A stretch of 64,000 nt of DNA from Halorussus aquaticus (lineage in GTDB: Archaea > Halobacteriota > Halobacteria > Halobacteriales > Haladaptataceae). Below the pieces are notes generated by a model that did no database searches, was not told the DNA's origin, and worked only from the letters and a program-made list of their open reading frames with translations. Made by a program: the position numbers and the translations under genes. The stretch covers positions 3,524,464 to 3,588,463 of the forward strand of contig NZ_CP100400.1 of the NCBI RefSeq assembly GCF_024218795.1, read 5' to 3'. The stretch's first letter is position 1, and every line of letters starts with the position of its first letter. Positions 19,345 to 28,631 of the stretch are shown one piece after another.

Positions 19345-20652
19345 TCACTCACAGTCGGTCACGTCGACAGCAAGCCACTCCCGGCCGAGGTGCGTGAACG
19401 CTTCCTGTACCTTGTCCGGTTTGACGTCGTCACTAAACTCGTGTTCGTTCCACTGGCCGGTACCACGCCCCTTGTTGTGTTCGTACGTATTGATCCATCC
19501 GAACATCACCAGCTTCGAGAGGTGGTTAAACATCCCGCGCTGGGTGAGCGGTTTGTCGCCGTAGTGGTAGGCGACCGCTTCGTAGACCCCGTGAATCGTG
19601 CTCGTCCGAGCAGGCGTCTTGCCCTGTTCGGTGAGATGCGCGACCGCTTTCAGGATGTAGAGCTTCTGATTGTCCTGGTCTGTGAACTTCTGGACGAGAT
19701 TATCGTACTGCAGTTTTTCGTGCGCCCGATCGATGTGGTCGTCACTGATGGGTTCTACCCCCTCCTTTTCGGCAATCTCCGCGGATTTCTTCAGCAGGCG
19801 GATCGCCCGTCGTGCACTACCGCGAGCATTCTGATACGCTTTCGCCCCACACCGGGCGATGGTGTTCGTGTCGTACGCCCCCGACGAGAGCGCTTTTTCG
19901 GCGCGTGTGCGGACGATCTCTTGGAGTTCGGGCGAGGTGTACTGAGGGAAGTACACCTCCGTCTCGCAGAGACTGTCTTTGATCTTCGGTGAGAGGTTCT
20001 TCCGGAACTCGTAGTCGTTGCTGATGCCGATTACGCCAACGCGGGCCTCGGTCAAGTAGCCACTATCACGTGCGCGTGGGATATCGTACAGTATCGTCTG
20101 GTCGCTCCCGATTTTCTCGACTTCGTCGAGGATCACTAGAATCGTCCCCCCGAGGGCATCGAACTCCTCGTACATCATGCTGTAGACGTCGCGTGGCGCG
20201 TACCCCGTATTCGAGAGTTTGTCACCTGGCTCTCGGAACTTGTTCACGATGCCGATTGCGATTTGATAGGAGGATGTCGTGTCGTCCGTCTTCGTGAAGT
20301 TCTCGCAGTTCACCCAGATAACGTTCAACTCTCGTTGTTCATCTTTCGGAAGTGATTCGTTTTTACTGGTGAGATCCCGTTCAAGGTTGTTAAGCAGGTA
20401 TTTTGTTGCTGCAGTTTTGCCAACGCCGGTATCCCCGTACAGAAACGCGTTCTCGGGGGGTCGGCCCTTATATATGGGTTTGTAAACATCAAGATAATCT
20501 TCGAGAACCTCATCTCTGCAGACGAACTCATCAGGAGTGTAATCTTCTTCGAGTACCTCTGCATTCTCGATAAGTTCAACCTCGTCTTCGAATATCGACT
20601 CGGAGGTAGTCACAGTTGAGGGAACAGACGAAGATATCTTAAATGATTTCAT
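19345..20652 (-). CDS. orc1/cdc6: Orc1/Cdc6 replication initiator
   Basis: This is a 435-residue protein. The Walker A motif LYGDTGVGKTAATKYLL is near residue 72. Walker B is ILVILDEVEKI near residue 170, and a sensor-1 type GISNDYEF follows. SARRAIRLLKKSAEIAE is the sensor-2/lid region. The C-terminal winged helix spans about residues 320-435. The protein binds origin repeats and loads the MCM helicase. Six repeats in its upstream region and one inverted copy downstream make an origin of the same unit. It is probably the replication module of an integrated plasmid rather than the main chromosomal initiator. Confidence 0.93.
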   Translation of the reverse strand: MKSFKISSSVPSTVTTSESIFEDEVELIENAEVLEEDYTPDEFVCRDEVLEDYLDVYKPIYKGRPPENAFLYGDTGVGKTAATKYLLNNLERDLTSKNESLPKDEQRELNVIWVNCENFTKTDDTTSSYQIAIGIVNKFREPGDKLSNTGYAPRDVYSMMYEEFDALGGTILVILDEVEKIGSDQTILYDIPRARDSGYLTEARVGVIGISNDYEFRKNLSPKIKDSLCETEVYFPQYTSPELQEIVRTRAEKALSSGAYDTNTIARCGAKAYQNARGSARRAIRLLKKSAEIAEKEGVEPISDDHIDRAHEKLQYDNLVQKFTDQDNQKLYILKAVAHLTEQGKTPARTSTIHGVYEAVAYHYGDKPLTQRGMFNHLSKLVMFGWINTYEHNKGRGTGQWNEHEFSDDVKPDKVQEAFTHLGREWLAVDVTDCE

Positions 20653-20837
20653 TTGTTTTCCGTAGTTTCTTGAGATTCTATGCTGACTTCGATCTGTAGC
20701 ACACTGCAGCAGTTTCCTCCAGAGATGAGTTCTACAGAACTACCAGACAAGATGAGATAATTGTCGGTAGAAGATATAGATCGAGTTCAGGAGAACTGCT
20801 AGGTAGACCGAAACAACTAGCCTGAGAGTAGTCGGTG

Positions 20838-21170
20838 AGAACTCGGGAAAAATGGTGTGGGGCTTGATGGATCAAGAATAGGCCATCGCCGAACTCGAGA
20901 GAACCACTCCACAGGTCCAGACAATATAGAACTCAGGAAAAACGGTGTAGGATCACGTATGCCACTCATTAGACGATAAGAACTCCGGAAGAATGGTGTG
21001 GGGTGTACTTAGTTATTAGAGTCACATGCTTCACCAGAACTCGGGAAAAATGGTGTGGGTCTCTACCTGATCAACGGATATAGCGACTCCTCAAGAACTC
21101 GGGAAAAATGGTGTGGGGTCAATCACTTCCGTAACAAACCTGACACAGAACTCGGGAAATTTGGTGTCCC
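20838..21170. other. ori: Putative replication origin: array of six ORB-like repeats
   Basis: Six direct copies of a 24-25-base element occur at 20838-20862, 20928-20952, 20979-21003, 21036-21060, 21094-21118 and 21147-21170. The core is AGAACTCGGGAAAAATGGTG followed by TGGGG. Three copies (20838, 21036 and 21094) share the whole 20-base core, and the last ends GGTGTCCC. The last five start 51-58 bases apart. The array sits between the orc1/cdc6 start and the virB4 stop. A G-string at one end is the hallmark of archaeal origin recognition boxes, and the sequence is probably specific to the neighbouring initiator. Confidence 0.85.
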
Positions 21171-21261
21171 ATTAGCGTCCTTTGTTCTAATGCATTGGCG
21201 AACTTCGCTCCGCATTTACTCATCCACGCACTCGTTGCGGGGTGTGTCTCCCCTCTATAAA

Positions 21262-23205
21262 CTATCTCACGCGATCACCGCCACAATCAATAACGTCTGC
21301 TTCGAAGTCGCTCGCCCGAACTCGGAGTGGGAACCAACCTTCTTCGTCGATACCGAGTAACGCTTCGGAGAATCCGTCGTCTTCGTTCCCGGCCTTTGCG
21401 GTTCGCACCCAGTTCACCTCACGCTCGCTCAAGTCGAACCACTCAGCAAGCTTCTCGGCTTCCTCCTTCACGCGATGGACGAGCGTCACCGAACAGAGGT
21501 TCGCAATTGTCCGAGCCTCGGGCGTCAGTGCAAACTCACCGCCAGTCTGGGTGATGAACTGTATCGAGAGGTCGTAGTGGCGACTATGCCTGACTGCTGT
21601 CTCCAAGAACTCCAGCGATGTCGCGTCGTTCATCAAGTAGTGCGCTTCGTCGATGACGAACACGACCCGCTTGTCGGTCTGTTTGGCCCGCTCGTAGACC
21701 GCGTTAAATAGAACCTGCATCATTAGGCTCGTCTCGGTTCGACCACGGGTTCCCTCCTCTTGATGGAGGTCCAGATAGATGACCTTCGAGTCGAGGTCGA
21801 ACTCGGTCTGACGTGCGAGATTGGCGAGGTCGCCGTCAGGTCGGAACGATGGCCGGAGATCTTTCAGCAGCGATTGCGCATCAGCGCAGACGCTATCCTG
21901 TTCACCTGTAGTGGTATACCCGAACGCCTCGGGATCGTCCAGTAGGTCTTCGAGGGTGGAGATAACGTCCCGTACTGTCGGCGATTCCTTGTGATGCGTC
22001 GCAGGGTTACGAGTGATGCCCTGTCGCTCGTAGGTCTCCTGAACGGTCCGCCGAAGCGTCTGCTTGCGGTCGCCGAGCGGGTTGTTGGCGACGTGGGCGA
22101 AGAACGTCTCGAAGAACGTGAGCACCCACGCAATCTGTTCTCCCCACGGGTCCAAGTCTGGCACGTCTGCAAGTACCGAATCAGGGGTCGTCTTCAGTTC
22201 GAGGGGGTTGAACCCTCGTGTCCCGCCGACAGTCACGCGCTCACCGCCGAGGGTGTCGTTCACGCCAGCGAAGCCAGCCAAGGGGTCGAGCATGACGATG
22301 ACCGAGTCCTCGTCGTACATCGCCCGCCGAGTGAGGTGGAGTTTCGTCGAGAAGGACTTGCCTGCGCCGAGTTTCCCGATGACCATCATGCAGTAGCCGG
22401 TCTCTCGGTTGAAGCGGTCGAAGATTAGTGGACTCTCGTTGAGCGCGTACGTTCCGTACTCGATGCCGGGTTCGGCGAACGCACCGGAAACGAACGGGAA
22501 CATCGCGCCGACCGCGCCGCTCAACATCGGCGTCTGCGTGTCCATAGTCTCGTTCAGTTTGTCGACGCCGACAGGGCTTCCAGAGACGAGCGTATCCAAC
22601 TGCGACCACCGTGGTGTCACGGGCGTCAGGTTCGCGGGTGAACGTCGCGCCGTGCTGGTGACGGCATCTGTCCCGAGATCGTTCTGGGACGGTCCACGCG
22701 AGGCCAGATACATCGAGACGTCGAACGCCTTCGTTGGCGTGTTCCGAAGGACGTCGTACATCTCCTGATAATCTTCGAGGTCTTTCTTGACACCCCGCGC
22801 TCCGGCACGGCGTTTCTCGGAGAGGTATTCGTAGTCAGCTTCGAGGTCCTCGATTCGGTTTTCGAGTGAGTCGAGGGTGGCCCGCGTATCGCGTGGGTCG
22901 AGATGGAGTGAGATGTCCGTCTGGCGTGTTTCGGCCGTCGAATACAGCGACTCGAAGAGGCCGTCCGTGGGCGCATCGGGATACTCCCCAACCCAGAGCG
23001 TCTGTGTCCACTCCGTCCCGGTCTGGACTGCGTTCGGCCGCTCGTCGATACTCGACGGCGTGACGATAGTCTGGTGAATGTCCGGAACGGTGGCTAGTTC
23101 GTCTGCATTGGTTTCATGCGCGACGGTCGGACTATCTGAACTATCGTCCTGTTCGCTCTCCGTCTCCTTGCTACTACTCCAGAAGGGTAGTTTCTCTCGA
23201 ATCAT
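21262..23205 (-). CDS. virB4: VirB4-like conjugation ATPase
   Basis: This is a 647-residue protein. Walker A is VIGKLGAGKSFSTKLHLTRR near residue 278. Walker B is RVVFVIDEAHYLMND near residue 515. FITQTGGEFALTPEARTI and a C-terminal arginine region follow. The first 200 residues resemble the middle part of VirB4/TraC. The protein powers DNA or pilus substrate transfer at the inner face of the membrane. Its ATG overlaps the stop of the preceding gene (ATGA), which encodes what looks like the VirB4 N-terminal portion with membrane segments. It is the last gene of a five-gene minus-strand secretion operon. Confidence 0.9.
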   Translation of the reverse strand: MIREKLPFWSSSKETESEQDDSSDSPTVAHETNADELATVPDIHQTIVTPSSIDERPNAVQTGTEWTQTLWVGEYPDAPTDGLFESLYSTAETRQTDISLHLDPRDTRATLDSLENRIEDLEADYEYLSEKRRAGARGVKKDLEDYQEMYDVLRNTPTKAFDVSMYLASRGPSQNDLGTDAVTSTARRSPANLTPVTPRWSQLDTLVSGSPVGVDKLNETMDTQTPMLSGAVGAMFPFVSGAFAEPGIEYGTYALNESPLIFDRFNRETGYCMMVIGKLGAGKSFSTKLHLTRRAMYDEDSVIVMLDPLAGFAGVNDTLGGERVTVGGTRGFNPLELKTTPDSVLADVPDLDPWGEQIAWVLTFFETFFAHVANNPLGDRKQTLRRTVQETYERQGITRNPATHHKESPTVRDVISTLEDLLDDPEAFGYTTTGEQDSVCADAQSLLKDLRPSFRPDGDLANLARQTEFDLDSKVIYLDLHQEEGTRGRTETSLMMQVLFNAVYERAKQTDKRVVFVIDEAHYLMNDATSLEFLETAVRHSRHYDLSIQFITQTGGEFALTPEARTIANLCSVTLVHRVKEEAEKLAEWFDLSEREVNWVRTAKAGNEDDGFSEALLGIDEEGWFPLRVRASDFEADVIDCGGDRVR

Positions 23206-24215
23206 GCCTTGCTCCGGATAAGCGGATTCGTTCGCAGAACGGACTCCATATCACCGTAGTCGAGGTTCTCGCCTGCCCAGAACTCTCCGATGATTTGAGT
23301 CGCTTCGGTCACGTCGACTCGGTCTGCGTTACAGCCGCCGATTTCTCGAAGTCCTGTCTGGACCTGTCGTAAGCGTTCGTCTAGCGTGTCTACCATCGCT
23401 TCTTGCTGCTCGGCGCGACGGGGAGCGAACCAAGCCTGCACGAAGAGGCCCAGATAGGGTAACTCGGCGAATTTCTGTGTGAGACTCTCGCGTTCGAACT
23501 GCACCTCCTGTGGTGCGACGGGAACGATGACGTAGTGATCACGGATGGTCATCTGACGCTCGTCGAGTTCCGCCTCGTACCACTCGACGTAGTGTTCGAT
23601 GAGCGCTTCGAGCTGTGGGTTCGATTGCACGTCTTCGTCATCGAATCGGCTTCTGTACCGGTCCAGATACTCGTCTGCAGGGAACGTCTGGGTCGTCGAG
23701 TAGATCTGGATTGGGAACTCGATGGTCGTGTTCAGAAAGTCACGGAAGGCGGTGGCTTTCGTCTCCCACTCCGCGTCAGTTGCGAGGGCCATCGTCGGCG
23801 GGCTCACCTGCACCATCCCGACGAAGACACCGTCCGTCCGTTCGATAGCACCACGTTCGGGATGGACCTGTTCGACCTGCGTGTACTCCTTTGCTTCTTC
23901 GTGAGCGTGTTCAGTCGAACTCGCATGGAAATCGAGGAACGTCGCTAGCCAGTCGAGACTGGACGCGTAGACCGGCGTGAGATAGACGAACAATCCACCG
24001 AATGCGATTGCGAGCCCAGCGACGGGCAACGTTAGTCCCTGGACGCGATACCCGCCGACGGTAAGACCCGGTGGGAGAACAACCTGCATCACGAGGACGA
24101 CAACGACGCCGGGAAGGAGTGCGACTGAGAGGTCCGTCAGGGTGTAACTCCCGAATAATTTCGTGTCTGTACCGAGCGATTTCGGAATCCGTTTCGTTGG
24201 GTCACGTTGTTTCAT
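23202..24215 (-). CDS. Conjugation protein, VirB3/PrgI-like membrane part plus VirB4 N-domain-like
   Basis: This is a 337-residue protein. RIPKSLGTDTKLFGSYTLTD opens a PrgI/VirB3-like region with two to three membrane segments (residues 28-85). The soluble part that follows (HPERGAIERTDGVFVGMVQV) looks like the VirB4/TraC N-terminal domain. YVIVPVAPQEVQFERESL is near residue 230. It overlaps both neighbours by four bases, so it is translated with VirB6-like and VirB4 proteins. In many systems VirB3 and VirB4 are fused or adjacent. Here the cut appears to be shifted so that VirB3 and the VirB4 N-domain form one protein. Confidence 0.7.
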   Translation of the reverse strand: MKQRDPTKRIPKSLGTDTKLFGSYTLTDLSVALLPGVVVVLVMQVVLPPGLTVGGYRVQGLTLPVAGLAIAFGGLFVYLTPVYASSLDWLATFLDFHASSTEHAHEEAKEYTQVEQVHPERGAIERTDGVFVGMVQVSPPTMALATDAEWETKATAFRDFLNTTIEFPIQIYSTTQTFPADEYLDRYRSRFDDEDVQSNPQLEALIEHYVEWYEAELDERQMTIRDHYVIVPVAPQEVQFERESLTQKFAELPYLGLFVQAWFAPRRAEQQEAMVDTLDERLRQVQTGLREIGGCNADRVDVTEATQIIGEFWAGENLDYGDMESVLRTNPLIRSKA

Positions 24216-25603
24216 TGGTTGGAGGAACTAGTAGTCGAATTAGAGTCCTTCTCAGGACGGTCGTCAGGTTGGCTCTGTGAACGACTCGAACGAGACTCGT
24301 CGGAACGAAGATTCTCGAAGGTTACGTCGCGGCTACTGGAACCAGACCGCTGCGTACTACCAACGTTCGACGTATTGCCGGATTCACTGCCGTCAGTCTG
24401 GAGGCTATCTCGGAGTTGCGTTCCCGCGGAATTGAGCCTCGAACCCACGGCGTGTGCCCGCGAGTTGCCCGACCCGAACATCGTCTGTCCGTCCTGTCTT
24501 ACAGGCGAGTCATCACGTACGCCGCGAGCGAAGTTTCGGCCACTCTGGGCGACGGTCTTGCTCTGCTCGCTGGCGGTCTTTATTCGTCCTGTCGCTCGTC
24601 GCGCAGATGCGTGGCGGCCGATGCGGTCGGCCATGAAGAACACTGCACCGGCCTGCCAGAAGAGGACGAACGGCGACAGGACGGCGACGATGGGGATGAC
24701 GAGGGCTGTTAGCCATGCACCGACGCCGCCCATCGAGAGGTCGAAGCTCGACCCTAGAAGCTCTCCGAGGCGGAACAGGAGCGCAACTGGCAGCGTCATG
24801 AACAGGAACGGGACGTAGAATCCTGCGAGTCGTTTCATCAATCGAGAGACCATGGTGAATGGCCCGACACCGGGTATCCAGAATACGATCAACAGCGGCA
24901 TCATAAGCGTAAACAGATAGAGGACGACCTGCCGCAGGAAATAGATGAGCGCCAAGAGGACGAACAGCCCGAAGTCCGCACTGAGGGTAAGGACGACGCC
25001 GAGGGCTCCCATCGAACTGAACGACAGCGTCTGGAACAACGACACCTGCGAGAGGTCGGGGACCAAGAAGACGGTCAGCTCGCTCAGTAGTTGACGGGCG
25101 AGTGCATCGACCCACCACCAAGCTAACAGTCCGAGTAGCCCGGAGAAGGCTCGCTTCTTGAGTTTCGTCCGGTGGTAGTTACTGAAGAGGTAGCTCGTCG
25201 ATTCGAGGAAGATCACGAGTCCGAGCGCAAGCGCGTACAGGAACAGCGAGATGGGGATAATAGCATCCCAGTAGTAGTCGTAGATTTTCGGCCACGGACC
25301 ATTCGTGGGCCGACTGAACACCGTTTCGGGATGCGGTGTCTCGACGACCGTTGTCACGAGGACGTCCGCGTGCTGTTGGATAACGCCCTTGATTGGACTG
25401 AATAGCACTCGGAGTGCTTCCTTGATCGCCCAGACGATAACGTCACCGAGTGAGCCACCACCGCCGTCTTGGGCAAGCGCAGGTTGAACGGCGACTATCA
25501 GGCCCACGAAGACGGCCAACGGTGCTACTCGTAGTGTTCTGGCAGAGATTCGATTCCGTAGTTGCGCTACGAAGCGTTGTAGAATTGCTTGTTTCCTACT
25601 CAT
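24212..25603 (-). CDS. VirB6/TrbL-like polytopic conjugation protein
   Basis: This is a 463-residue protein from ATG 25603, which overlaps the upstream stop as ATGA. An upstream ATG at 25615 is less likely. It has a signal-like first segment (VAPLAVFVGLIVAVQPALAQ), then about seven membrane segments between residues 100 and 320. It ends in a long hydrophilic Ser/Asn/Arg-rich tail. This layout is that of VirB6/TrbL channel proteins. The family is fast-evolving, so assignment rests on topology and operon position. The tail is of low complexity and probably disordered in the cytoplasm. Confidence 0.65.
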   Translation of the reverse strand: MSRKQAILQRFVAQLRNRISARTLRVAPLAVFVGLIVAVQPALAQDGGGGSLGDVIVWAIKEALRVLFSPIKGVIQQHADVLVTTVVETPHPETVFSRPTNGPWPKIYDYYWDAIIPISLFLYALALGLVIFLESTSYLFSNYHRTKLKKRAFSGLLGLLAWWWVDALARQLLSELTVFLVPDLSQVSLFQTLSFSSMGALGVVLTLSADFGLFVLLALIYFLRQVVLYLFTLMMPLLIVFWIPGVGPFTMVSRLMKRLAGFYVPFLFMTLPVALLFRLGELLGSSFDLSMGGVGAWLTALVIPIVAVLSPFVLFWQAGAVFFMADRIGRHASARRATGRIKTASEQSKTVAQSGRNFARGVRDDSPVRQDGQTMFGSGNSRAHAVGSRLNSAGTQLRDSLQTDGSESGNTSNVGSTQRSGSSSRDVTFENLRSDESRSSRSQSQPDDRPEKDSNSTTSSSNQ

Positions 25604-27315
25604 ATTCCTCTCCACGGTGGCCAGAGTCTCCAGCCGGTGAATCGACTAACGATGAAGACGCCGAAGAGGTAGACAGAAGCGAAGACGGCGATACGGTACA
25701 GTATCGAAGCGATATCGAGGCCGGCGCTCTGGACGTATAGACTATCGCTATCGCCGACGTAGCCGGTGGCGTGTCGCCACCAGTGGCCGGGCTCGTAGCG
25801 TGCCGAAATACCACCACTCGGCCGAGCAAAGGTTTTGACGATGGTTCCATTCTCGGACGTATTCACGCGCTCTCCGTCGAGGACGACGTAGCCGGTACGG
25901 CCAGTTGTGTTGATTGGGTCGCCCATTGCTCGGTCCGAGAGCGTTACCGAGACTGTGACCTGCTTTTCCGTTCGGTTGACGACGTTGATCGTCAGGTTAC
26001 TCTCATTGGTCGGAATATCAGCGAACGACGAATCAGTTACTTCCGCATCGACGCCACGAACGAGGCCAGTCGCCGTGACGTTTGAAAGCGTTCGAGTCGG
26101 TGTCCGTGCCCGAGTTGCAATACCGTAACTGGTCATGTACGGCTGTTCGACCACTTGAAGCCGTACTGGAGTCGGCAACGACGGCGGCCGTTCTTTCGTC
26201 CCGTAGGTGTCGAGGAGCAGTACACTCCGTCTCGGAACTGCCGTTGGCCCCGTCTCGCTTGGATAGGCATGTACTTGGAGCGGTTGTAGTGACGACGGCG
26301 TTACTGCCTTCCCGTTTTCAGTACTCGTCACAAGCGTGTCCCACGCCGGGTTTCTTGCCGAGTAGAACCGCCAGGCGCCACGTACATTCCCGTTTGACAT
26401 TGAATAGCCACGCCACGGATGGTTCTTGTAGACGACTAATCCGAGGTCGCCATTGGGATAGCGTGTCTCGAACCCGGAGACCGACAAGTCGTACTCGACC
26501 ACGTTGATCGAGTCACGGACAGTAACGGTCTCGACCGCACGTTCGGAGGTTACATTCCACGTTCGGCACTCACCATCGGCGGCTCGGGAAGTGCAGGCCT
26601 TGGTTCGTTTCTGTACTGCGGCGCTGATTTCAGCGACCAACGTCACCGTATGGGATTCGCCGGGATACGTTGCAATCGAGGAATACTCGATAGTGGGCGT
26701 ATGTGTGCCTGCGGTCGTATTCTCGACGGTCTCATCGACTTTCAGGCGTATCTCTGAAATCCGATGGTCGCTTACCGTCCAAGTCACGTTCTGATCGTCC
26801 GAGGTCTCGTCGGCCGGGGGTTCGACTCGGTAGTCGATCGTTCCGAGGACCGTGCCGTTCGGAGCGACGTAGAGCGGTTGCTCTGTGGGTGACCGTCGAA
26901 CGCGCGTCGAGGGTTGGACGGCAAACACCGAGGCGTAGGCATCCTTCACGAAACTTCCGTTCGTGAGCGTCGCGTTCGGCGGATGAATCGATTCGTTGGC
27001 AGTTGTCTGCGGGAAGTCGTCGATATCGCCGCTGTTCCACCGTTCGACTGCTTTCGGTGGCGACTCGTATGGAACGTCCGTTCGCTTCGCTACTTCCTCC
27101 ATTGGTTCTGTCGATTGACTGGACCACTGATTCGATTGGCTCGACGCGCGCTCGTCGCTGTCCCTCGACCAGAGCGTATAGTGAGTCGAATTGTTCACGC
27201 CGTGGTCCGGGTCAGGCGGTGGCTGTGCAACAGGTTTGGTCGTGGACGTGACTGGCGCTCCGACGACGAGGGTGAGGACACAGAGGCTTCCAAGAACGGA
27301 TCTTAGAAGCTGCAA
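25600..27315 (-). CDS. Conjugation-operon secreted/surface protein, single C-terminal anchor
   Basis: This protein of about 571 residues most likely starts at TTG 27315. That codon is preceded by GGAGG at a good distance, and the following residues form a signal segment (LLRSVLGSLCVLTLVVGAPV). The ORF extends to 27393, but that part is antisense-like basic sequence overlapping the upstream gene. The body is beta-rich with many N-x-S/T sites. The end has one membrane anchor (IAVFASVYLFGVFIVSRF) and a short cytoplasmic tail. It would face the outside, perhaps as part of the mating apparatus. I recognise no domain with certainty. Confidence 0.6.
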   Translation of the reverse strand: MQLLRSVLGSLCVLTLVVGAPVTSTTKPVAQPPPDPDHGVNNSTHYTLWSRDSDERASSQSNQWSSQSTEPMEEVAKRTDVPYESPPKAVERWNSGDIDDFPQTTANESIHPPNATLTNGSFVKDAYASVFAVQPSTRVRRSPTEQPLYVAPNGTVLGTIDYRVEPPADETSDDQNVTWTVSDHRISEIRLKVDETVENTTAGTHTPTIEYSSIATYPGESHTVTLVAEISAAVQKRTKACTSRAADGECRTWNVTSERAVETVTVRDSINVVEYDLSVSGFETRYPNGDLGLVVYKNHPWRGYSMSNGNVRGAWRFYSARNPAWDTLVTSTENGKAVTPSSLQPLQVHAYPSETGPTAVPRRSVLLLDTYGTKERPPSLPTPVRLQVVEQPYMTSYGIATRARTPTRTLSNVTATGLVRGVDAEVTDSSFADIPTNESNLTINVVNRTEKQVTVSVTLSDRAMGDPINTTGRTGYVVLDGERVNTSENGTIVKTFARPSGGISARYEPGHWWRHATGYVGDSDSLYVQSAGLDIASILYRIAVFASVYLFGVFIVSRFTGWRLWPPWRGI

Positions 27316-27719
27316 CTCGCCCCTCCAGCGACGATGTTGTTGAGGACAAACTGGAGAATCGGCGTCGCCAGCGGTGCGACGATAACCCCCCAAATGAATC
27401 CCTGATTTCGGATTGTCTTCAGTTCCTTCTTGATATCGGCTCGGCGAATTGTCGGGATAGCGACGGTCGCGCCGAGTGCGAGAAAGCCGCCGACGAGAGG
27501 GCCGCCGAATTGCAGGACAGTAAACCCGTTCCGAATCGTGTCCGCCATATTACTCTGACAGAACGATTCGCCCAGCGATTGGGCACTTGCGGGATAGACG
27601 GCGATAATACTCAGTAGGATGAACGATAGCATGAGTATCCGGCCCCTCGATCTGTGTCGGTCGGTCAGCGTTTGGTAGTACGTTTCGACAGTTACCTTCC
27701 AGTATTCGAGTACGTTCAT
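27303..27719 (-). CDS. Small membrane protein, VirB2/TrbC pilin-like
   Basis: This is a 138-residue protein. A first hydrophobic stretch (ILMLSFILLSIIAVYPASAQ) ends in an AxA-type cleavage site. Two further segments follow (FGGPLVGGFLALGATVAIP and GFIWGVIVAPLATPILQFVL). This signal-plus-two-helices pattern and first position in the operon fit a VirB2/TrbC pilin subunit. It is longer than bacterial mature pilins. Two Cys residues in the mature part (FCQ and the terminal ASCSF) could form a disulfide. The stop overlaps the start of the next gene. Confidence 0.5.
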   Translation of the reverse strand: MNVLEYWKVTVETYYQTLTDRHRSRGRILMLSFILLSIIAVYPASAQSLGESFCQSNMADTIRNGFTVLQFGGPLVGGFLALGATVAIPTIRRADIKKELKTIRNQGFIWGVIVAPLATPILQFVLNNIVAGGASCSF

Positions 27720-28127
27720 GGTCTAGACGGTCAAGCCGACAAGAGAAGCTAAGCCGAATGTGGACTAGCTGGGGCTTTGGGCCAGTCGACTCGTCCGTGA
27801 AGGAGTCCGCGCAAGATTTCTATTTAAATTTTCTCTTGCACATTGAAAGACAGAGGAAATTATTCAGGTCCCGGTCGCGGTAGGTGCTTTTCGCTGAAAG
27901 TTAGCGAAGCTCGAAGCTGAGATGACTATATTCCGCAACTTCGGTGTCAGCGTAAATCTACTGAAAGTAAGATCTCAAATGGAGAGACAGCGCTACTTAT
28001 GGTTGTAATTGGACCTCGACTACGAGAGGACCGATAGCGAGGTGGCGTTCTCCCTAGGGGAGGACACTCCTTTCACAGTTAGTGCTCTGTTTCCGCTCGA
28101 GGCTAGCCAGTTTGAAGGAGATAAGGA
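27720..28127. other. Intergenic region upstream of secretion operon
   Basis: These 408 bases have no supported gene. They contain the TATA-like element of the minus-strand operon (27821-27830). The rest shows no clear repeat. Confidence 0.4.
27821..27830 (-). promoter_or_regulatory. TATA-like box of secretion operon
   Basis: On the minus strand this reads AATTTAAATA, about 100 bases before ATG 27719. If used, the operon has a leader of about 75 bases. Confidence 0.35.
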
Positions 28128-28568
28128 CTACTCGTCCGGGAGGTCACGTCGTCCATTGTAGTAACAATCCCAACAGGGGAAGTCACCCGAAAGGTCTGCA
28201 CAGTCACAGTCAGGATTGTCTGGCGACTCTTCCTCACGTTCGCTACGACGCTTCGTGGCTTGCCGTTCGCTAATGCCACCGTCTGCGATGAGTTGTTGTT
28301 GGGTCGCCACTTCCAATATCGGTCGTCGAATCGCCACGGCGACTCGGTGTTTGCACGCACCACTATAGGTTTCATCGGCAGGACACGTACACGAGATTGG
28401 TAGTTCGTCCTCGACTTCGACGAGATACTCGTGTTCGTCCGGATTCGCGTAACTGTCGTTCCGAACCTGAACGCCATCAGGCGCGAGGGCGAATTCCATC
28501 GCTTCGTACTGCGCTCGTTTGAGGATGCGATTCGTCACGTCCAGTTCTTCGAGTGGATTCGTAGACAT
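28128..28568 (-). CDS. SWIM zinc-finger protein
   Basis: This is a 146-residue protein. CTCPADETYSGACKHRVAVA near residue 60 is the C-x-C-x(n)-C-x-H pattern of the SWIM finger, a DNA- or protein-binding fold. A second Cys cluster near the end (DCDCADLSGDFPCWDC) may bind another zinc. The N-terminus (MSTNPLEELDVTNRILKRAQ) is the common start of this haloarchaeal family. The genes are frequent on haloarchaeal plasmids and integrated elements, but their role is not established. It stands on the minus strand after the DUF6735-like gene. Confidence 0.75.
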   Translation of the reverse strand: MSTNPLEELDVTNRILKRAQYEAMEFALAPDGVQVRNDSYANPDEHEYLVEVEDELPISCTCPADETYSGACKHRVAVAIRRPILEVATQQQLIADGGISERQATKRRSEREEESPDNPDCDCADLSGDFPCWDCYYNGRRDLPDE

Positions 28569-28631
28569 GGCTTACTGCAAAGAGGCCCGATTTCTCTGTG
28601 GCCTCTCGCCCATCAGAGGTGGATAGAACCG

